From: CAYOHR01 sp964512145
Lineage (GTDB): Bacteria > Bacteroidota > Bacteroidia > Flavobacteriales_G > JALEGO01
NCBI GenBank assembly: GCA_964512145.1
Contig: CAZEIM010000003.1
Span: forward strand, 24,021 to 88,020
Length of the DNA: 64,000 bases
Direction: 5' to 3'
The first letter of the stretch is position 1. Every line of letters begins with the position of its first letter. The notes beneath the pieces were generated by a model. The model saw nothing but the letters and a program-made list of their open reading frames with translations. It was not told where the DNA came from and ran no database searches. This document shows positions 52,275 through 61,988 of this stretch, piece after piece. Made by a program: the position numbers and the translations under genes.

Positions 52275-53693
52275 TTATTGCTTTATCCATTTCGAGTAAA
52301 AAACTTCTTCCGACTCATGAAGTAAAGAAATAAAATATACTCCTGTTGAGATTTGTTCAGTATTAATTGTGTTTCGTAAAGTTTTACTTGTGTGTGAAAA
52401 CAATAATTTTCCTTGTGAATTAAATAATTGATAGGTTATTTTTTGTAAAGATGAATTTTCTATTGTTAAATATTCATTTCCAGGATTGGGAAATACCCTA
52501 AACGCAATTGAATTATTTGTTTCAAAGGGATTTGTAGAAGTAATAAAACATTCATTTTCAAATCCTAAGGCGCATAATTGATTGTATCGAGTATTGTTTT
52601 TAATAATACTGTCTTTGTCGATACAAAAATAACAATTAAACAACTGCATAGAGGCAGGTGTATTAGCGCCTTTCCAACTCCATAAACTCCAAGGGATAGA
52701 TAAACTATCCAAAGATTCTCGAACCGTTTTTAACCAAATTAATTTATCATCGATAGGGGCTATATTCGAAACACCAAATTCTCCACAGTATAAAGGAATA
52801 TTATAACTACTTTGAAGTTGATGGTATAATGTTTTTATTTTTTGCTTAATATTTTCAACAGTACCAATTACAGGGTAATTAGAATATTGATTCACTAGGT
52901 TTATGTTGGAAGTGTCGTTGATGTTTAAAGGAGGCATCATAGAAGCTTGATAAGGAAAGGGAACACCTATTGTATGATTTGGTGTTTCAGTCCATTGTTG
53001 CCCCTGATGAGTAAATAAACCGGGCGAATAAAAATGAAAAGTGCCAATAATATTGGGGTCATGTATTTGAGATAGTTTAGATAAGGTTATATCAATAATA
53101 ATGGTTTTGTATTTATCTACATTTCGAATAGAATCAATGACTTGATTAGCAAATTCAGTGTATTCTGACTTATCTACAAAATCCGGCTCGTTGTAAATAT
53201 CGTATAGCAAACTATCGCTTGAAATATGATTGTAACGAATTGCAACGGTTTTCCAGAAATTTGCTATTCTATTTTTTGATTCAACAAAATCGAGATTGTT
53301 TTGATTTAACAATATTGGGTCATCTTCGCGTTGAGGATGAAAATCAATAATGACTTTTAAATGATTTTTTATACCCCAATATAAGGCATTGTCTAAATAT
53401 TGAAATAAGGTATCGCTAATTATACCCGTATGTATGTCTGCCCACTTGTGAAACCCAACAGGAATACGAACATGAGAAAACCCTAATTGATGCATTTGTA
53501 TAAAATCAGCCTCTGAGTATCTATTTGGATCAAAAGCATTTTTATTTGCCGAAAGCCATTGATTTGCATTAATTCCCTTACCTAAACTATTAGCGATACT
53601 ATGTGATGTATAGGTTTGTGAAAAAAATGTAAAAAAAACAAATACCGAGAAAAATATACTAAAAAAGGTTTTGTATATGTATGATGTTTTCAT
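52275..53693 (-). CDS. T9SS-secreted GH5-family glycoside hydrolase
   Basis: A retaining beta-glycanase of 472 residues, secreted. Signal peptide (to FFSQ), then a TIM-barrel cellulase domain (about 35-350). The acid/base Glu169 is in YDIYNEPDF, the nucleophile Glu305 in LYCGEFGV, Arg76 in HVRIPVG and His118 in IDFHP. The T9SS tail starts at FRVFPNPGNEYLTIEN. GH5 enzymes act on beta-1,4 glucans, mannans or related polymers; the substrate cannot be told. There is no carbohydrate-binding module and no PUL-like receptor pair nearby. It is followed at 81 bases by cysN with no sign of a functional link. Confidence 0.88.
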   Translation of the reverse strand: MKTSYIYKTFFSIFFSVFVFFTFFSQTYTSHSIANSLGKGINANQWLSANKNAFDPNRYSEADFIQMHQLGFSHVRIPVGFHKWADIHTGIISDTLFQYLDNALYWGIKNHLKVIIDFHPQREDDPILLNQNNLDFVESKNRIANFWKTVAIRYNHISSDSLLYDIYNEPDFVDKSEYTEFANQVIDSIRNVDKYKTIIIDITLSKLSQIHDPNIIGTFHFYSPGLFTHQGQQWTETPNHTIGVPFPYQASMMPPLNINDTSNINLVNQYSNYPVIGTVENIKQKIKTLYHQLQSSYNIPLYCGEFGVSNIAPIDDKLIWLKTVRESLDSLSIPWSLWSWKGANTPASMQLFNCYFCIDKDSIIKNNTRYNQLCALGFENECFITSTNPFETNNSIAFRVFPNPGNEYLTIENSSLQKITYQLFNSQGKLLFSHTSKTLRNTINTEQISTGVYFISLLHESEEVFYSKWIKQ

Positions 53694-53870
53694 TTCCTGT
53701 AAAAATACAATTTATAAGCATTCATGAAAAATAAATTATACATAGCGATATGTTTTACGAACTAACAAGATTGTAAAATATAGTTCCATAATATGGTTAA
53801 ATAATAAAATAATCAAAACTAAATACTAAATTATTGTAACCAACTTAAATATAAAATCGTTAAATGGAGC

Positions 53871-56800
53871 ATGAAAAAAGTGTTGTTATTATTTTTATCG
53901 AGTTATTTTTTTATAAGTGATTTCATAGTAAATGCTCAAAGTATTGCCAATTATTCGACCAGCAGAAATACAAGTATTTTATACAATTCGATTAGTTCAA
54001 CAGGAAATGCTATTAGTTCATGGAGATATTCTGGATCTTTTGGTCAGGATGATAATCGATCCAATTTCATAGATATAGGATTTGATTTTTGGTATAATGG
54101 AGTTCGTTATACACAATTTTGTGTGTCAACCAATGGTTTTTTAGATTTTTCAAGTTCTACGGATGATGGAGGTCCCCAAGCAGACGATTTTGGATATGAT
54201 AACTCAGCATTTACCAATGCAACTGCCGGTTTAGAAACTCGCCCAGCTATTGCTCCATTTTACGATGATTTAACAGCTCAGGGGGGCGTAGCAGCATTGG
54301 GTGATGCATTAAAGTACGAAGTAACTGGTTCCGCACCAAATAGAGTGCTTACCGTAGAATGGATAAACATGGCAGTGTATTTAAACACTACTCCTGATTT
54401 GGATTTTCAAGTTAAATTATATGAAAACACAGGAGTTATTGAAGTATTATACGATACTATGGAAACTGGTAGCCATACTTTTTCATATACATTAGGAATT
54501 AATGCTCCCACCATGAGTAATCCCCCTACAGCGGCTCAACTTAAAACTCTTCAAACAGCCAATACCAATACTTTTAGCCAAACAGTACAAAATAATTTAA
54601 TTACTCTACCCGATAATCAATCCATGTATACGTTTACTCCTCCCTTACCTAATAATCCGAGTGGGAGTCTTACATTTACTGCTGTTACTTCTACTTCTAT
54701 GACATTAAACTGGACAAATTTTGGGGGAGCCAATCACCGTGGGTATGTAATTTATAACTCTACCGATAATATTAATTTCAACTATGTAACACAAACGGTA
54801 GTAAATGCTACCAGTAGTAATATAACCGCTTTATTACCTGGCACTACTTATTATTGGAAATTATATGCCGTTTCTGAAGGCGCGTTAAGTAATAGCTTAG
54901 ATGCCAGTCAAGCTACCAATCCTCCGGTTAATAAAATATCCTCCGGATCAGGAAATTGGAATACCGCAGGAACTTGGACGCCTTCCGGAGTGCCTACTGC
55001 TGCTGATAATGTGACAATAGCAAATGGGCATACAGTTAGCATAAATGCTACAGGGGTTTGTAATAGTCTTACTATAGGACAGGGAGCTTCTGGGGTTTTA
55101 CAATATACAGGTGGTGCCGCAAGAACCCTAACTGTAAATAGTGATATTACCATTAACAACGGTGGATCTTTTATTGTAAACACAGGGTCGAATGTTACTC
55201 ATGCTTTAATCGTAAAAGGAAATATAACCAATAACGGAAGCATAAATTTAGCTACGGACGCGAACAGTTTATGCAATGTAACCGTTTCAGGAACTTCCCA
55301 ACAAAATCTATCCGGAACCGGAATTACAAACAATTTTAATAGAATTACCATAAACAACGGAACCAATAAAAATAACATATTTGATATTTCTACCCCTACA
55401 TTTTCAGCTGCCGCTAATTTTTTAACTCTTACTAATGGAACATTTAAATTGTCATCTACAGGTACTATATCTGTAACACCCTATACGGGTACAGCTACAT
55501 TAACAAATACAAATCGTATTTGGTTAAATGCACCCAATACTACTATGCAAATGGGGGCTGGAGTAAATTTGTATGGAGATATAATATTGGAAAATGGCAC
55601 CCTAAATATAGGAGATGCAGCCAATGAAGATCTAGTAAGTTATGGAGGAAGCTTATCCATATCGGGAGGTAATTTAAATGTTGCCGGAAAATACTATTCG
55701 CCCGACATAAATAATTTAGTTAATATTGAAATGAGCGGAGGTACTTTTACATTGCCCAAAGTTGGATCAACCAATACGGTTATTGCCCCATTTGAAATTA
55801 CGAGTGCAGGTTCAAATTTTACATTATCAGGCGGAACCATAGTTATAGAGAGAGAAGGAGGAGGAGGGACACAAAATTTAGGCTTTGTGAATACCGGTGG
55901 AAGTGTGGGAAGTGTTACGGGAGGTGTTTTACAAATTGGAAATGTATCAACTCCAGCCTCACAACAATTTAACATAAATTCAAGCTATAATTTACCAGCC
56001 TTGCAAATTTCAAGCAATAATGCAACAGCGAATATTACTAGTCAAGATATACAATGTATTGGTGGAGTTTCTATTGAACAAGGAATACTTACTTCAAATA
56101 ATTTTAATATTTCTCTTACCGGAAATTGGTTAAATAATGCCACTTTTAATCAGGGAACGGGAACTGTATTATTAAATGGAAATACCCCTCAAATCATAGG
56201 AGGAACCACTATACATGATTTTTATAATTTGCAGATCAACAATACCAGTGGTGTAACATTAAACAGCTCTCAGCAATTAATCAATGAACTAACGATAAGT
56301 AATGGCACATTTAATATGAACAGCCAAACGTTTACTTTGTTATCCAATTCCACTTCTACGGCAAGAATTTCAGAAATTACTGGTACCGGAGCTATTTCAG
56401 GAAATGTTACAGCACAGCGATTTGTACCTGGCGGAAGTACCGGATGGATATTTATTGGAACACCTATATCATCTGGTTTAACATTCAACGATTTAGACGA
56501 TGATATGTATATTAGCTGCTTAACTTGCCCTGATGAATCTGCCGGTGGATTTGTCTCTATTTATTCATACGATGAAACCGTAACCGGAGGGTATGATGAA
56601 ATGGCTTCATTTGTGCCAATTTCGGGCATTAACGACCCCATTACACACACTAAGGGATACTGGATGTATTTTGGTACCGATGAAACGACAACTACCGATG
56701 TAACCCTAGATGTATCAGGCCCTGTAGGACAAGGAAATATAAACATACCATTAACGTATACAAGTACCGGAAATTCAAATGATGATGGCTGGAATTTAAT

Positions 56801-58265
56801 TTCAAACCCATATCCTTCCGCTATTAGTTGGAATGCGTTAAAAGGAGCTACATCTAACATTGATGATGCAATATATGTTTGGAATGCTGATTTAAATGGT
56901 GGAGTGGGAGGTTATGCCAGCTACGTAAATGGAATAAGCAGTCCGGCTGTAAGCTCTGGAGGAATTGATGATAACATAGCTATGTTTCAAGGGTTTTATG
57001 TTCATTCTACAGGAGCAACTTCATTATCGGCACAAGAAAGCAACAAAGTATCGGCAAACCCCACGTATTTAAAGACGGAAGCAAATAAAGAATTATTAAG
57101 ACTTCAATTAGAAGGTTTGAATTATAAAGATGAAGCATTGCTATATTTAAGCTCAGAATCATCTTATGGTTTTGACCCTATGTTAGATGCCTATAAATTA
57201 CCTTCAAACGCAGCAAGCGACCCAAGTATTTCATGGGTACATGACAATCAAAAAATTCATATAAATGCAATCCCTTTTGAAAATGGTGAAGCCGGAATAC
57301 CTATCCATATTAACTCAGGTATAGCAGGTGATTTTAGATTGAAATTAATTGAAAATACTTTACCGGAAGGTATTTGTATTCAAGTATATGATCAAGTAAC
57401 GGGTATTAATCATAACTTAAAAAATTCATCTTACGAATTTAATATTTCTGTAAGCCCCGGTGAAAATAGATTTACGTTATTCTTAACTAAAGAAGAGCTA
57501 CCTACTAATTATACCTTGTTACAACCTTCATGCACCGAAAATAATTTAGGCAAAATGATAGCAAAACCTAATGGATCAGGACCTTTTACCTACATATGGA
57601 AAAATGCTTTAGGCCAGGAAATTAAGAAAACTGAAAACAAATTTGATGCTGATACCTTGGAAAATATACCTTTTGGTTCATACTCGGTTCAAATCAATCA
57701 ATTTAATTTTTGTAGTGAAGATATTAAAACATTTGTTGTTGAAAATACGCCAACTGCAGTTGCATCCTTTAATATTCCCGATACAATATTTAAAGAAGAT
57801 GCCGGAATACTTATTCCCGAAAATAACTCCATAAATGCAAATGAATATACATGGTTTTTTGGTGACGGAAATATATCGAATAGTCCTTCTCCATCTCATA
57901 TTTATTTAAGTAGCGGGACCTATGAAGTAATTCTTATTGCACAAAACAATGGCTGTCCGGATACTACTCGTAAAGTCGTTCAAGTATATTTAGAAGCATT
58001 GAATACCCAAGATTATCAAAACAAAGAAGATATTATTTCCTTTAAAATAATTCAAGGGGAATTATGGGTACATTATCCGAATGAATTTAAAGGAGAGAGC
58101 AACGTTGAAATATATGGTATTTCTGGAAATTTAGTGTACCAAAGCAAGATGAACATACTGGAAAAAAGCGCACATCCAATTCATTATTTGCAAAGTGGTA
58201 CGTATGTATTAAGTGTTAAAGCAATGAATTCTCAATTCAATGAAAGGTTTATTTGGGTACGATAA
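53871..58265 (+). CDS. Large T9SS-secreted multidomain surface protein (1464 residues)
   Basis: Signal peptide MKKVLLLFLSSYFFISDFIVNAQ. Domains in order: an N-terminal beta-sandwich typical of Bacteroidota surface proteins (about 30-260; DIGFDFWYNGVRYTQFCVSTNGFLDF-like), a fibronectin type III domain (about 265-350; TSMTLNWTNFGGANHRGYVIYN), beta-helix/adhesin-like repeats with GNWNTAGTWTPSGVPTAADNVTI and NNNGGSFIVN patterns (about 360-830), a later beta domain, and a PKD-like domain (NANEYTWFFGDGNISNSPSPSHIYLSSGTYEV, about 1320-1375). The C-terminal T9SS tail (ISFKIIQGELWVHYPNEF to NERFIWVR) has a less usual start. Probably an adhesin; its partner is unknown. Confidence 0.8.
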   Translation: MKKVLLLFLSSYFFISDFIVNAQSIANYSTSRNTSILYNSISSTGNAISSWRYSGSFGQDDNRSNFIDIGFDFWYNGVRYTQFCVSTNGFLDFSSSTDDGGPQADDFGYDNSAFTNATAGLETRPAIAPFYDDLTAQGGVAALGDALKYEVTGSAPNRVLTVEWINMAVYLNTTPDLDFQVKLYENTGVIEVLYDTMETGSHTFSYTLGINAPTMSNPPTAAQLKTLQTANTNTFSQTVQNNLITLPDNQSMYTFTPPLPNNPSGSLTFTAVTSTSMTLNWTNFGGANHRGYVIYNSTDNINFNYVTQTVVNATSSNITALLPGTTYYWKLYAVSEGALSNSLDASQATNPPVNKISSGSGNWNTAGTWTPSGVPTAADNVTIANGHTVSINATGVCNSLTIGQGASGVLQYTGGAARTLTVNSDITINNGGSFIVNTGSNVTHALIVKGNITNNGSINLATDANSLCNVTVSGTSQQNLSGTGITNNFNRITINNGTNKNNIFDISTPTFSAAANFLTLTNGTFKLSSTGTISVTPYTGTATLTNTNRIWLNAPNTTMQMGAGVNLYGDIILENGTLNIGDAANEDLVSYGGSLSISGGNLNVAGKYYSPDINNLVNIEMSGGTFTLPKVGSTNTVIAPFEITSAGSNFTLSGGTIVIEREGGGGTQNLGFVNTGGSVGSVTGGVLQIGNVSTPASQQFNINSSYNLPALQISSNNATANITSQDIQCIGGVSIEQGILTSNNFNISLTGNWLNNATFNQGTGTVLLNGNTPQIIGGTTIHDFYNLQINNTSGVTLNSSQQLINELTISNGTFNMNSQTFTLLSNSTSTARISEITGTGAISGNVTAQRFVPGGSTGWIFIGTPISSGLTFNDLDDDMYISCLTCPDESAGGFVSIYSYDETVTGGYDEMASFVPISGINDPITHTKGYWMYFGTDETTTTDVTLDVSGPVGQGNINIPLTYTSTGNSNDDGWNLISNPYPSAISWNALKGATSNIDDAIYVWNADLNGGVGGYASYVNGISSPAVSSGGIDDNIAMFQGFYVHSTGATSLSAQESNKVSANPTYLKTEANKELLRLQLEGLNYKDEALLYLSSESSYGFDPMLDAYKLPSNAASDPSISWVHDNQKIHINAIPFENGEAGIPIHINSGIAGDFRLKLIENTLPEGICIQVYDQVTGINHNLKNSSYEFNISVSPGENRFTLFLTKEELPTNYTLLQPSCTENNLGKMIAKPNGSGPFTYIWKNALGQEIKKTENKFDADTLENIPFGSYSVQINQFNFCSEDIKTFVVENTPTAVASFNIPDTIFKEDAGILIPENNSINANEYTWFFGDGNISNSPSPSHIYLSSGTYEVILIAQNNGCPDTTRKVVQVYLEALNTQDYQNKEDIISFKIIQGELWVHYPNEFKGESNVEIYGISGNLVYQSKMNILEKSAHPIHYLQSGTYVLSVKAMNSQFNERFIWVR

Positions 58266-58279
58266 TTGAAACATCTTTT

Positions 58280-59353
58280 CTATTTCAACTCATTTAAATA
58301 TTCTTTTAATTCAGTGTCCCAGGTAATTTCAGTTATAGGTACTTCATCTTTAAAAAAGTATCTTCCGCCCCAGTCGGCTATAACTCTTCTATACTCGGTT
58401 TTTGTTTCGTTAATATGTAAGGTTACTTTTGTAATAGTTTTATTTCCTTGCCTGTAAATTTCTTTTTGAAAAGAAGGTTGAATAACAGATGCTTTTGGTA
58501 CTTCGGAAGGCTTTCTTTCATTATTTGAAATTATTTTACTTGGTTTTACAACCGTTGTGTTTTTTATGTCACGTTGAGCTAAATTATTTGGTTCTTTTTT
58601 TGAACCTGTCGTTATGGTGTTTTGTACTGAATCGTTGCTTACTATTTTAGCAATGGTGTCGTTTTTATTTATTTCAATTTTTTGAGGGGTTGGAATTAAT
58701 GCGTTTTCTTGTATTATGGGTTGCGTATTAATTAATGGGATTTGCATTTTTTTACTTTCCATAGCTAGTAAGGCTTGATTTTCGAAATACGTTTTTTCTT
58801 GCTCTAACTCTAGTTTAGCTTCTTCTTCAGCAATTTTTAATTGAGTAGCATTTTCTTGCAATGCTGTAATTTCCTTTTGAAGTTCGGTCATTTCTTCTTC
58901 TATTTCATTAAAATAGGAGGCATCAAAAATAAATTTATACTTATCGGTATCATAAATAATTTTTGCCACTGGCTCATTTAATATATCATCGTCTATATTT
59001 TTTACTGCCTTAAACAATGTAACGTATAATCCTCCAAATTCATAACCAAATGCAGCGTCTGCGTCTGGAATGTCTTGAGCAATTATTCTAACATATTTAC
59101 TTCTATAACCATCTTTATAAATTACCATGTCATAGTTTTTTTGCAAAGGCAACTTATAAGTAAACTTTCCTGCAGAGTTAGTTTTTATCTGATCAAAAAC
59201 TTCACCTTCAGAAAAAAATGTTATTTGTACATTTGAGGCGTTTTCTTTCCCAATTTTAACTTTACCTTGAATATATAAAGTGTTTTTTAATGTTTGTGAT
59301 TGAACACCAAAAAACAGGTGAAAAAATATTAGTAATATACTCCACCCTTTCAT
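58280..59353 (-). CDS. Exported protein with carboxypeptidase-regulatory-like domain and coiled coil
   Basis: A 357-residue protein with signal peptide (MKGWSILLIFFHLFFGVQSQ), then a carboxypeptidase-regulatory-like domain (about 25-105; IQGKVKIGKENASNVQITFFSEGE, then NSAGKFTYKLPLQKNYDMVIYKDGY). A coiled coil of about 45 residues follows (EEEMTELQKEITALQENATQL). A low-complexity linker leads to a small beta C-terminal domain with YRRVIADWGGRYFFKDEVPITEI. Probably periplasmic. Its start overlaps the ppk1 stop by four bases (ATGA), so it is the last gene of the polyphosphate operon, which suggests a link with envelope or polyphosphate management. Family unknown. Confidence 0.7.
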   Translation of the reverse strand: MKGWSILLIFFHLFFGVQSQTLKNTLYIQGKVKIGKENASNVQITFFSEGEVFDQIKTNSAGKFTYKLPLQKNYDMVIYKDGYRSKYVRIIAQDIPDADAAFGYEFGGLYVTLFKAVKNIDDDILNEPVAKIIYDTDKYKFIFDASYFNEIEEEMTELQKEITALQENATQLKIAEEEAKLELEQEKTYFENQALLAMESKKMQIPLINTQPIIQENALIPTPQKIEINKNDTIAKIVSNDSVQNTITTGSKKEPNNLAQRDIKNTTVVKPSKIISNNERKPSEVPKASVIQPSFQKEIYRQGNKTITKVTLHINETKTEYRRVIADWGGRYFFKDEVPITEITWDTELKEYLNELK

Positions 59354-61428
59354 TCAATTGGTCTGTTTTTTTCGGCAGATTTTTTAAAATATTGGTAGGT
59401 TTCTAATTGTGATCTTATTTCTGCATCATTATTTTTTACGTACTCATTATTTAACTTAATATCAATAATTCGAGCTTTTGTATTATCAGACAATTGAATA
59501 TCAACCACATGACGAATAATTTTTTGAATTTTTTTATCTAAAATAGGGGTTGTAACTTCAATTCGGTTATCTAAGTTTCTGCCCATCCAGTCGGCAGAGG
59601 ATATATAATATTTTTCATCTCCATTATTATAAAAAACAGCAATTCTTGCGTGTTCTAAAAATCGATCAACAATACTAGTAACAGTAATGTTATCACTTAA
59701 GCCCTTAACTCCTGGAATAAGTGAGCAGATTCCTCGAATAATTAATCGAATAATAACGCCTTGTTGGCTGGCTTCGTATAACTTCTCAATCATTTCAGTA
59801 TCTACTAAATTATTAAGCTTTAGGGTAATAGTTGCCGCTTTCCCTTGCTGTGCATAAAAAATTTCTTTATCGATTAAACTTAAAAATTTTCTTCGAGTGG
59901 TAAAGGGTGAAACAATTAAGGTAGAATATCTTTTTACTCTAAAAGGATTGTTGAAAAAATCGAATATTTTCTCTGCCTCGTTGCAAATATTTTCATTGGC
60001 CGTAAACAATGAAATATCGGTATATAGTTTCGCTGTATTTTCATTAAAATTACCACTTCCAATATGTACAATGCTTTTAGTTTTACCTTTTATTTTTTTG
60101 GTAATTAAAATTAATTTAGCATGTACTTTAAGTCCCTGAATTCCAAAAATTACTCGAACACCTTCCTCTTGTAATTTTTCAGCCCAATTAATATTAGCCT
60201 CTTCATCAAAACGAGCTTGCAACTCAACCATTACAGTTACCTGTTTTCCATTTTTTGCAGCATTAATTAAAGAATTTATTACTTTGGAGTTTTTAGCCAA
60301 TCTGTATAAATTTATTTTTATACTTTCAACTTCCGGATCAATGGCTGCTTCTCTTAAAATATCTAATACATAATTAAACGAATGGTATGGGTAATACAAT
60401 AAAATATCTCGTTTAAAGATGGTTTGCAAATAACTTTTTACTCCTTTTAAGTATTGATGTGGGAGTGGTTCAAGAGTTTCGTAAACCAGTTCTTTATGAC
60501 CCAACGCAGGAAAAGTTAAAAAATCTCGAAAATTATGATATTTTCCACTTGCTATTAGGTTGTTACTTTTTTTTAGATTCATGTTTTTTAATATGAACTC
60601 TAATAAGTCTGGAGCAATATTTTTGTCGTAAATGAATCGAACAGGTTCACCGGTATCTCTTTCTTTTAGACTTTTTGATAGTTTATCGATTAAACTTAAA
60701 GAAATATCATCTTCAATATCTAACTCAGCATCGCGTGTAACTTTTATGGAGTATGCTTCCATTTTGTCGTAATCAAAAATTTGAAAAATTTCTTTCAAGC
60801 CCATTCTAATAACATCATCCATAAAAATAATATGGTTCTTATCGTATCGTTTGGGTAAAATAATAAACCTCGAAAGTATATTGGTGGGCAATTCTATTAA
60901 CGCATATTTAAAGTCTTTTTTATTGGTTGTTTTAGAAAGTTTAATAGCTAAATAAATAGTTCTGTCTTTTAAAAACGGGAAAGTATTTTTACCTCCCAAC
61001 ATGAGCGGAACTAAAGCGGGTCGCAAACTTTCTCTGAAATACTCCCATAAAAACTGAGTTTGAGAGTCGTCTAATTTTGTTTCATTAATAATATGAATAT
61101 CATGTCCTTCGAGAAGTTTTATAAGCTTTGTAAATGTTTTTTGAAATTTTTTTTCTTGTTGAAGAACAATTTTTTGAATTTTCGATAAAGTTTGTATTGG
61201 GTCTTCTTGCAATAGTTTTTGATCTTTTTTTCCAAGAGCACCCATTCTTCTAAGAGTAGCTACTCTTACTCTAAAGAACTCATCTCTATTGTTCGAATAA
61301 ATTCCCAAAAATCTCAGTCGCTCTATTAATGGAACCGTAGGATCTTCAGCTTCTTGCATCACTCTTTCATTAAAAGAAAGCCAGCTTATTTCTCGGTTTA
61401 TAAAACGTTGCTCAATTAATTTGTTCAT
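59350..61428 (-). CDS. ppk1: Polyphosphate kinase 1
   Basis: Transfers the gamma phosphate of ATP onto polyphosphate. The 692 residues contain the N-terminal domain (FINREISWLSFNERVMQEA, 9-27) and the two catalytic histidines, His436 in VHAKLIL (autophosphorylated) and His593 in LEHARIAVF. RALNEP-like positions are represented by HIGSGNFNENTAKLYTD, and a full C-terminal PPK domain follows. Overlaps: 17 bases with the upstream sixA stop and four with the downstream gene, suggesting one transcript. This operon together with hints of Pho-box-like sites elsewhere in the window indicates active phosphate storage. Confidence 0.97.
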   Translation of the reverse strand: MNKLIEQRFINREISWLSFNERVMQEAEDPTVPLIERLRFLGIYSNNRDEFFRVRVATLRRMGALGKKDQKLLQEDPIQTLSKIQKIVLQQEKKFQKTFTKLIKLLEGHDIHIINETKLDDSQTQFLWEYFRESLRPALVPLMLGGKNTFPFLKDRTIYLAIKLSKTTNKKDFKYALIELPTNILSRFIILPKRYDKNHIIFMDDVIRMGLKEIFQIFDYDKMEAYSIKVTRDAELDIEDDISLSLIDKLSKSLKERDTGEPVRFIYDKNIAPDLLEFILKNMNLKKSNNLIASGKYHNFRDFLTFPALGHKELVYETLEPLPHQYLKGVKSYLQTIFKRDILLYYPYHSFNYVLDILREAAIDPEVESIKINLYRLAKNSKVINSLINAAKNGKQVTVMVELQARFDEEANINWAEKLQEEGVRVIFGIQGLKVHAKLILITKKIKGKTKSIVHIGSGNFNENTAKLYTDISLFTANENICNEAEKIFDFFNNPFRVKRYSTLIVSPFTTRRKFLSLIDKEIFYAQQGKAATITLKLNNLVDTEMIEKLYEASQQGVIIRLIIRGICSLIPGVKGLSDNITVTSIVDRFLEHARIAVFYNNGDEKYYISSADWMGRNLDNRIEVTTPILDKKIQKIIRHVVDIQLSDNTKARIIDIKLNNEYVKNNDAEIRSQLETYQYFKKSAEKNRPIE

Positions 61429-61919
61429 GTGATTTTGGAGAATAAAATGTACTAAAGGTAAGGTTTTTTGCTGAAATTTTGTTCCAATTTTCTGTATTAA
61501 ACTCCAAAATAACTACACAACTAGTTGGTATTTTTGGTAAAGTGTTTAAAATAATCTTTTTTAGATAAGTACTTATATCTGGTTCATGAGAAAAAATAGC
61601 CAAAGATTTAATATCATTACTTGTAGTTTTAATGATATGATCAATTTTTTGATATCCTGAGAAATATAAATCTTCTTGAATTTTAATTTTTTCAACAGGA
61701 AATTGTAAGTTTTTACAAAATATTATCGAAGTATGTAACGCTCTAATAGCAGGACTANNNNNNNNNNNNNNNNNNNNNNNNNNNNNNNNNNNNNNNNNNN
61801 NNNNNNNNNNNNNNNNNNNNNNNNNATATGCCTTTTTCGGATAAAGGCCTGTCAGTATCTTCGATGACTAAATCTTTCCAGGTAGATTTAGCGTGTCTAA
61901 CCAATATGAGTTTTTTCAT
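61412..61919 (-). CDS. sixA: SixA-type histidine phosphatase, interrupted by an N gap
   Basis: The reverse strand starts at 61919 with MKKLILVRHAKSTWKDL, including the phosphatase signature RHAKS with the His that takes the phosphate. It continues as IEDTDRPLSEKGI up to the 68-N gap (61758-61825). After the gap it reads SPAIRALHTSIIFCKN, the conserved SSPAxRAxxTA stretch, then AIFSHEPDISTYLKK (second His) and the C-terminus ending SPKSHEQIN. The two sides are in different frames because the gap length is approximate: 508 bases is one more than a multiple of three. The missing part corresponds to about 22 residues, as in homologues. SixA removes phosphate from histidine phosphotransfer domains; a short RHG-family protein of this type commonly precedes ppk1. 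Confidence 0.82.
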
Positions 61920-61926
61920 GGTTCTT

Positions 61927-61934
61927 CAAATGTA
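61927..61934 (-). promoter_or_regulatory. -7 box of the sixA-ppk1 operon
   Basis: The reverse strand reads TACATTTG (full TAnnTTTG match), only seven bases before the sixA ATG, which would give an essentially leaderless transcript. An upstream kinase-gene transcript could also read in. Confidence 0.5.
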
Positions 61935-61988
61935 ATAGAAACCATTTTTGGAACATATAATTAACAAAAAAATAATACAATACTTGAT

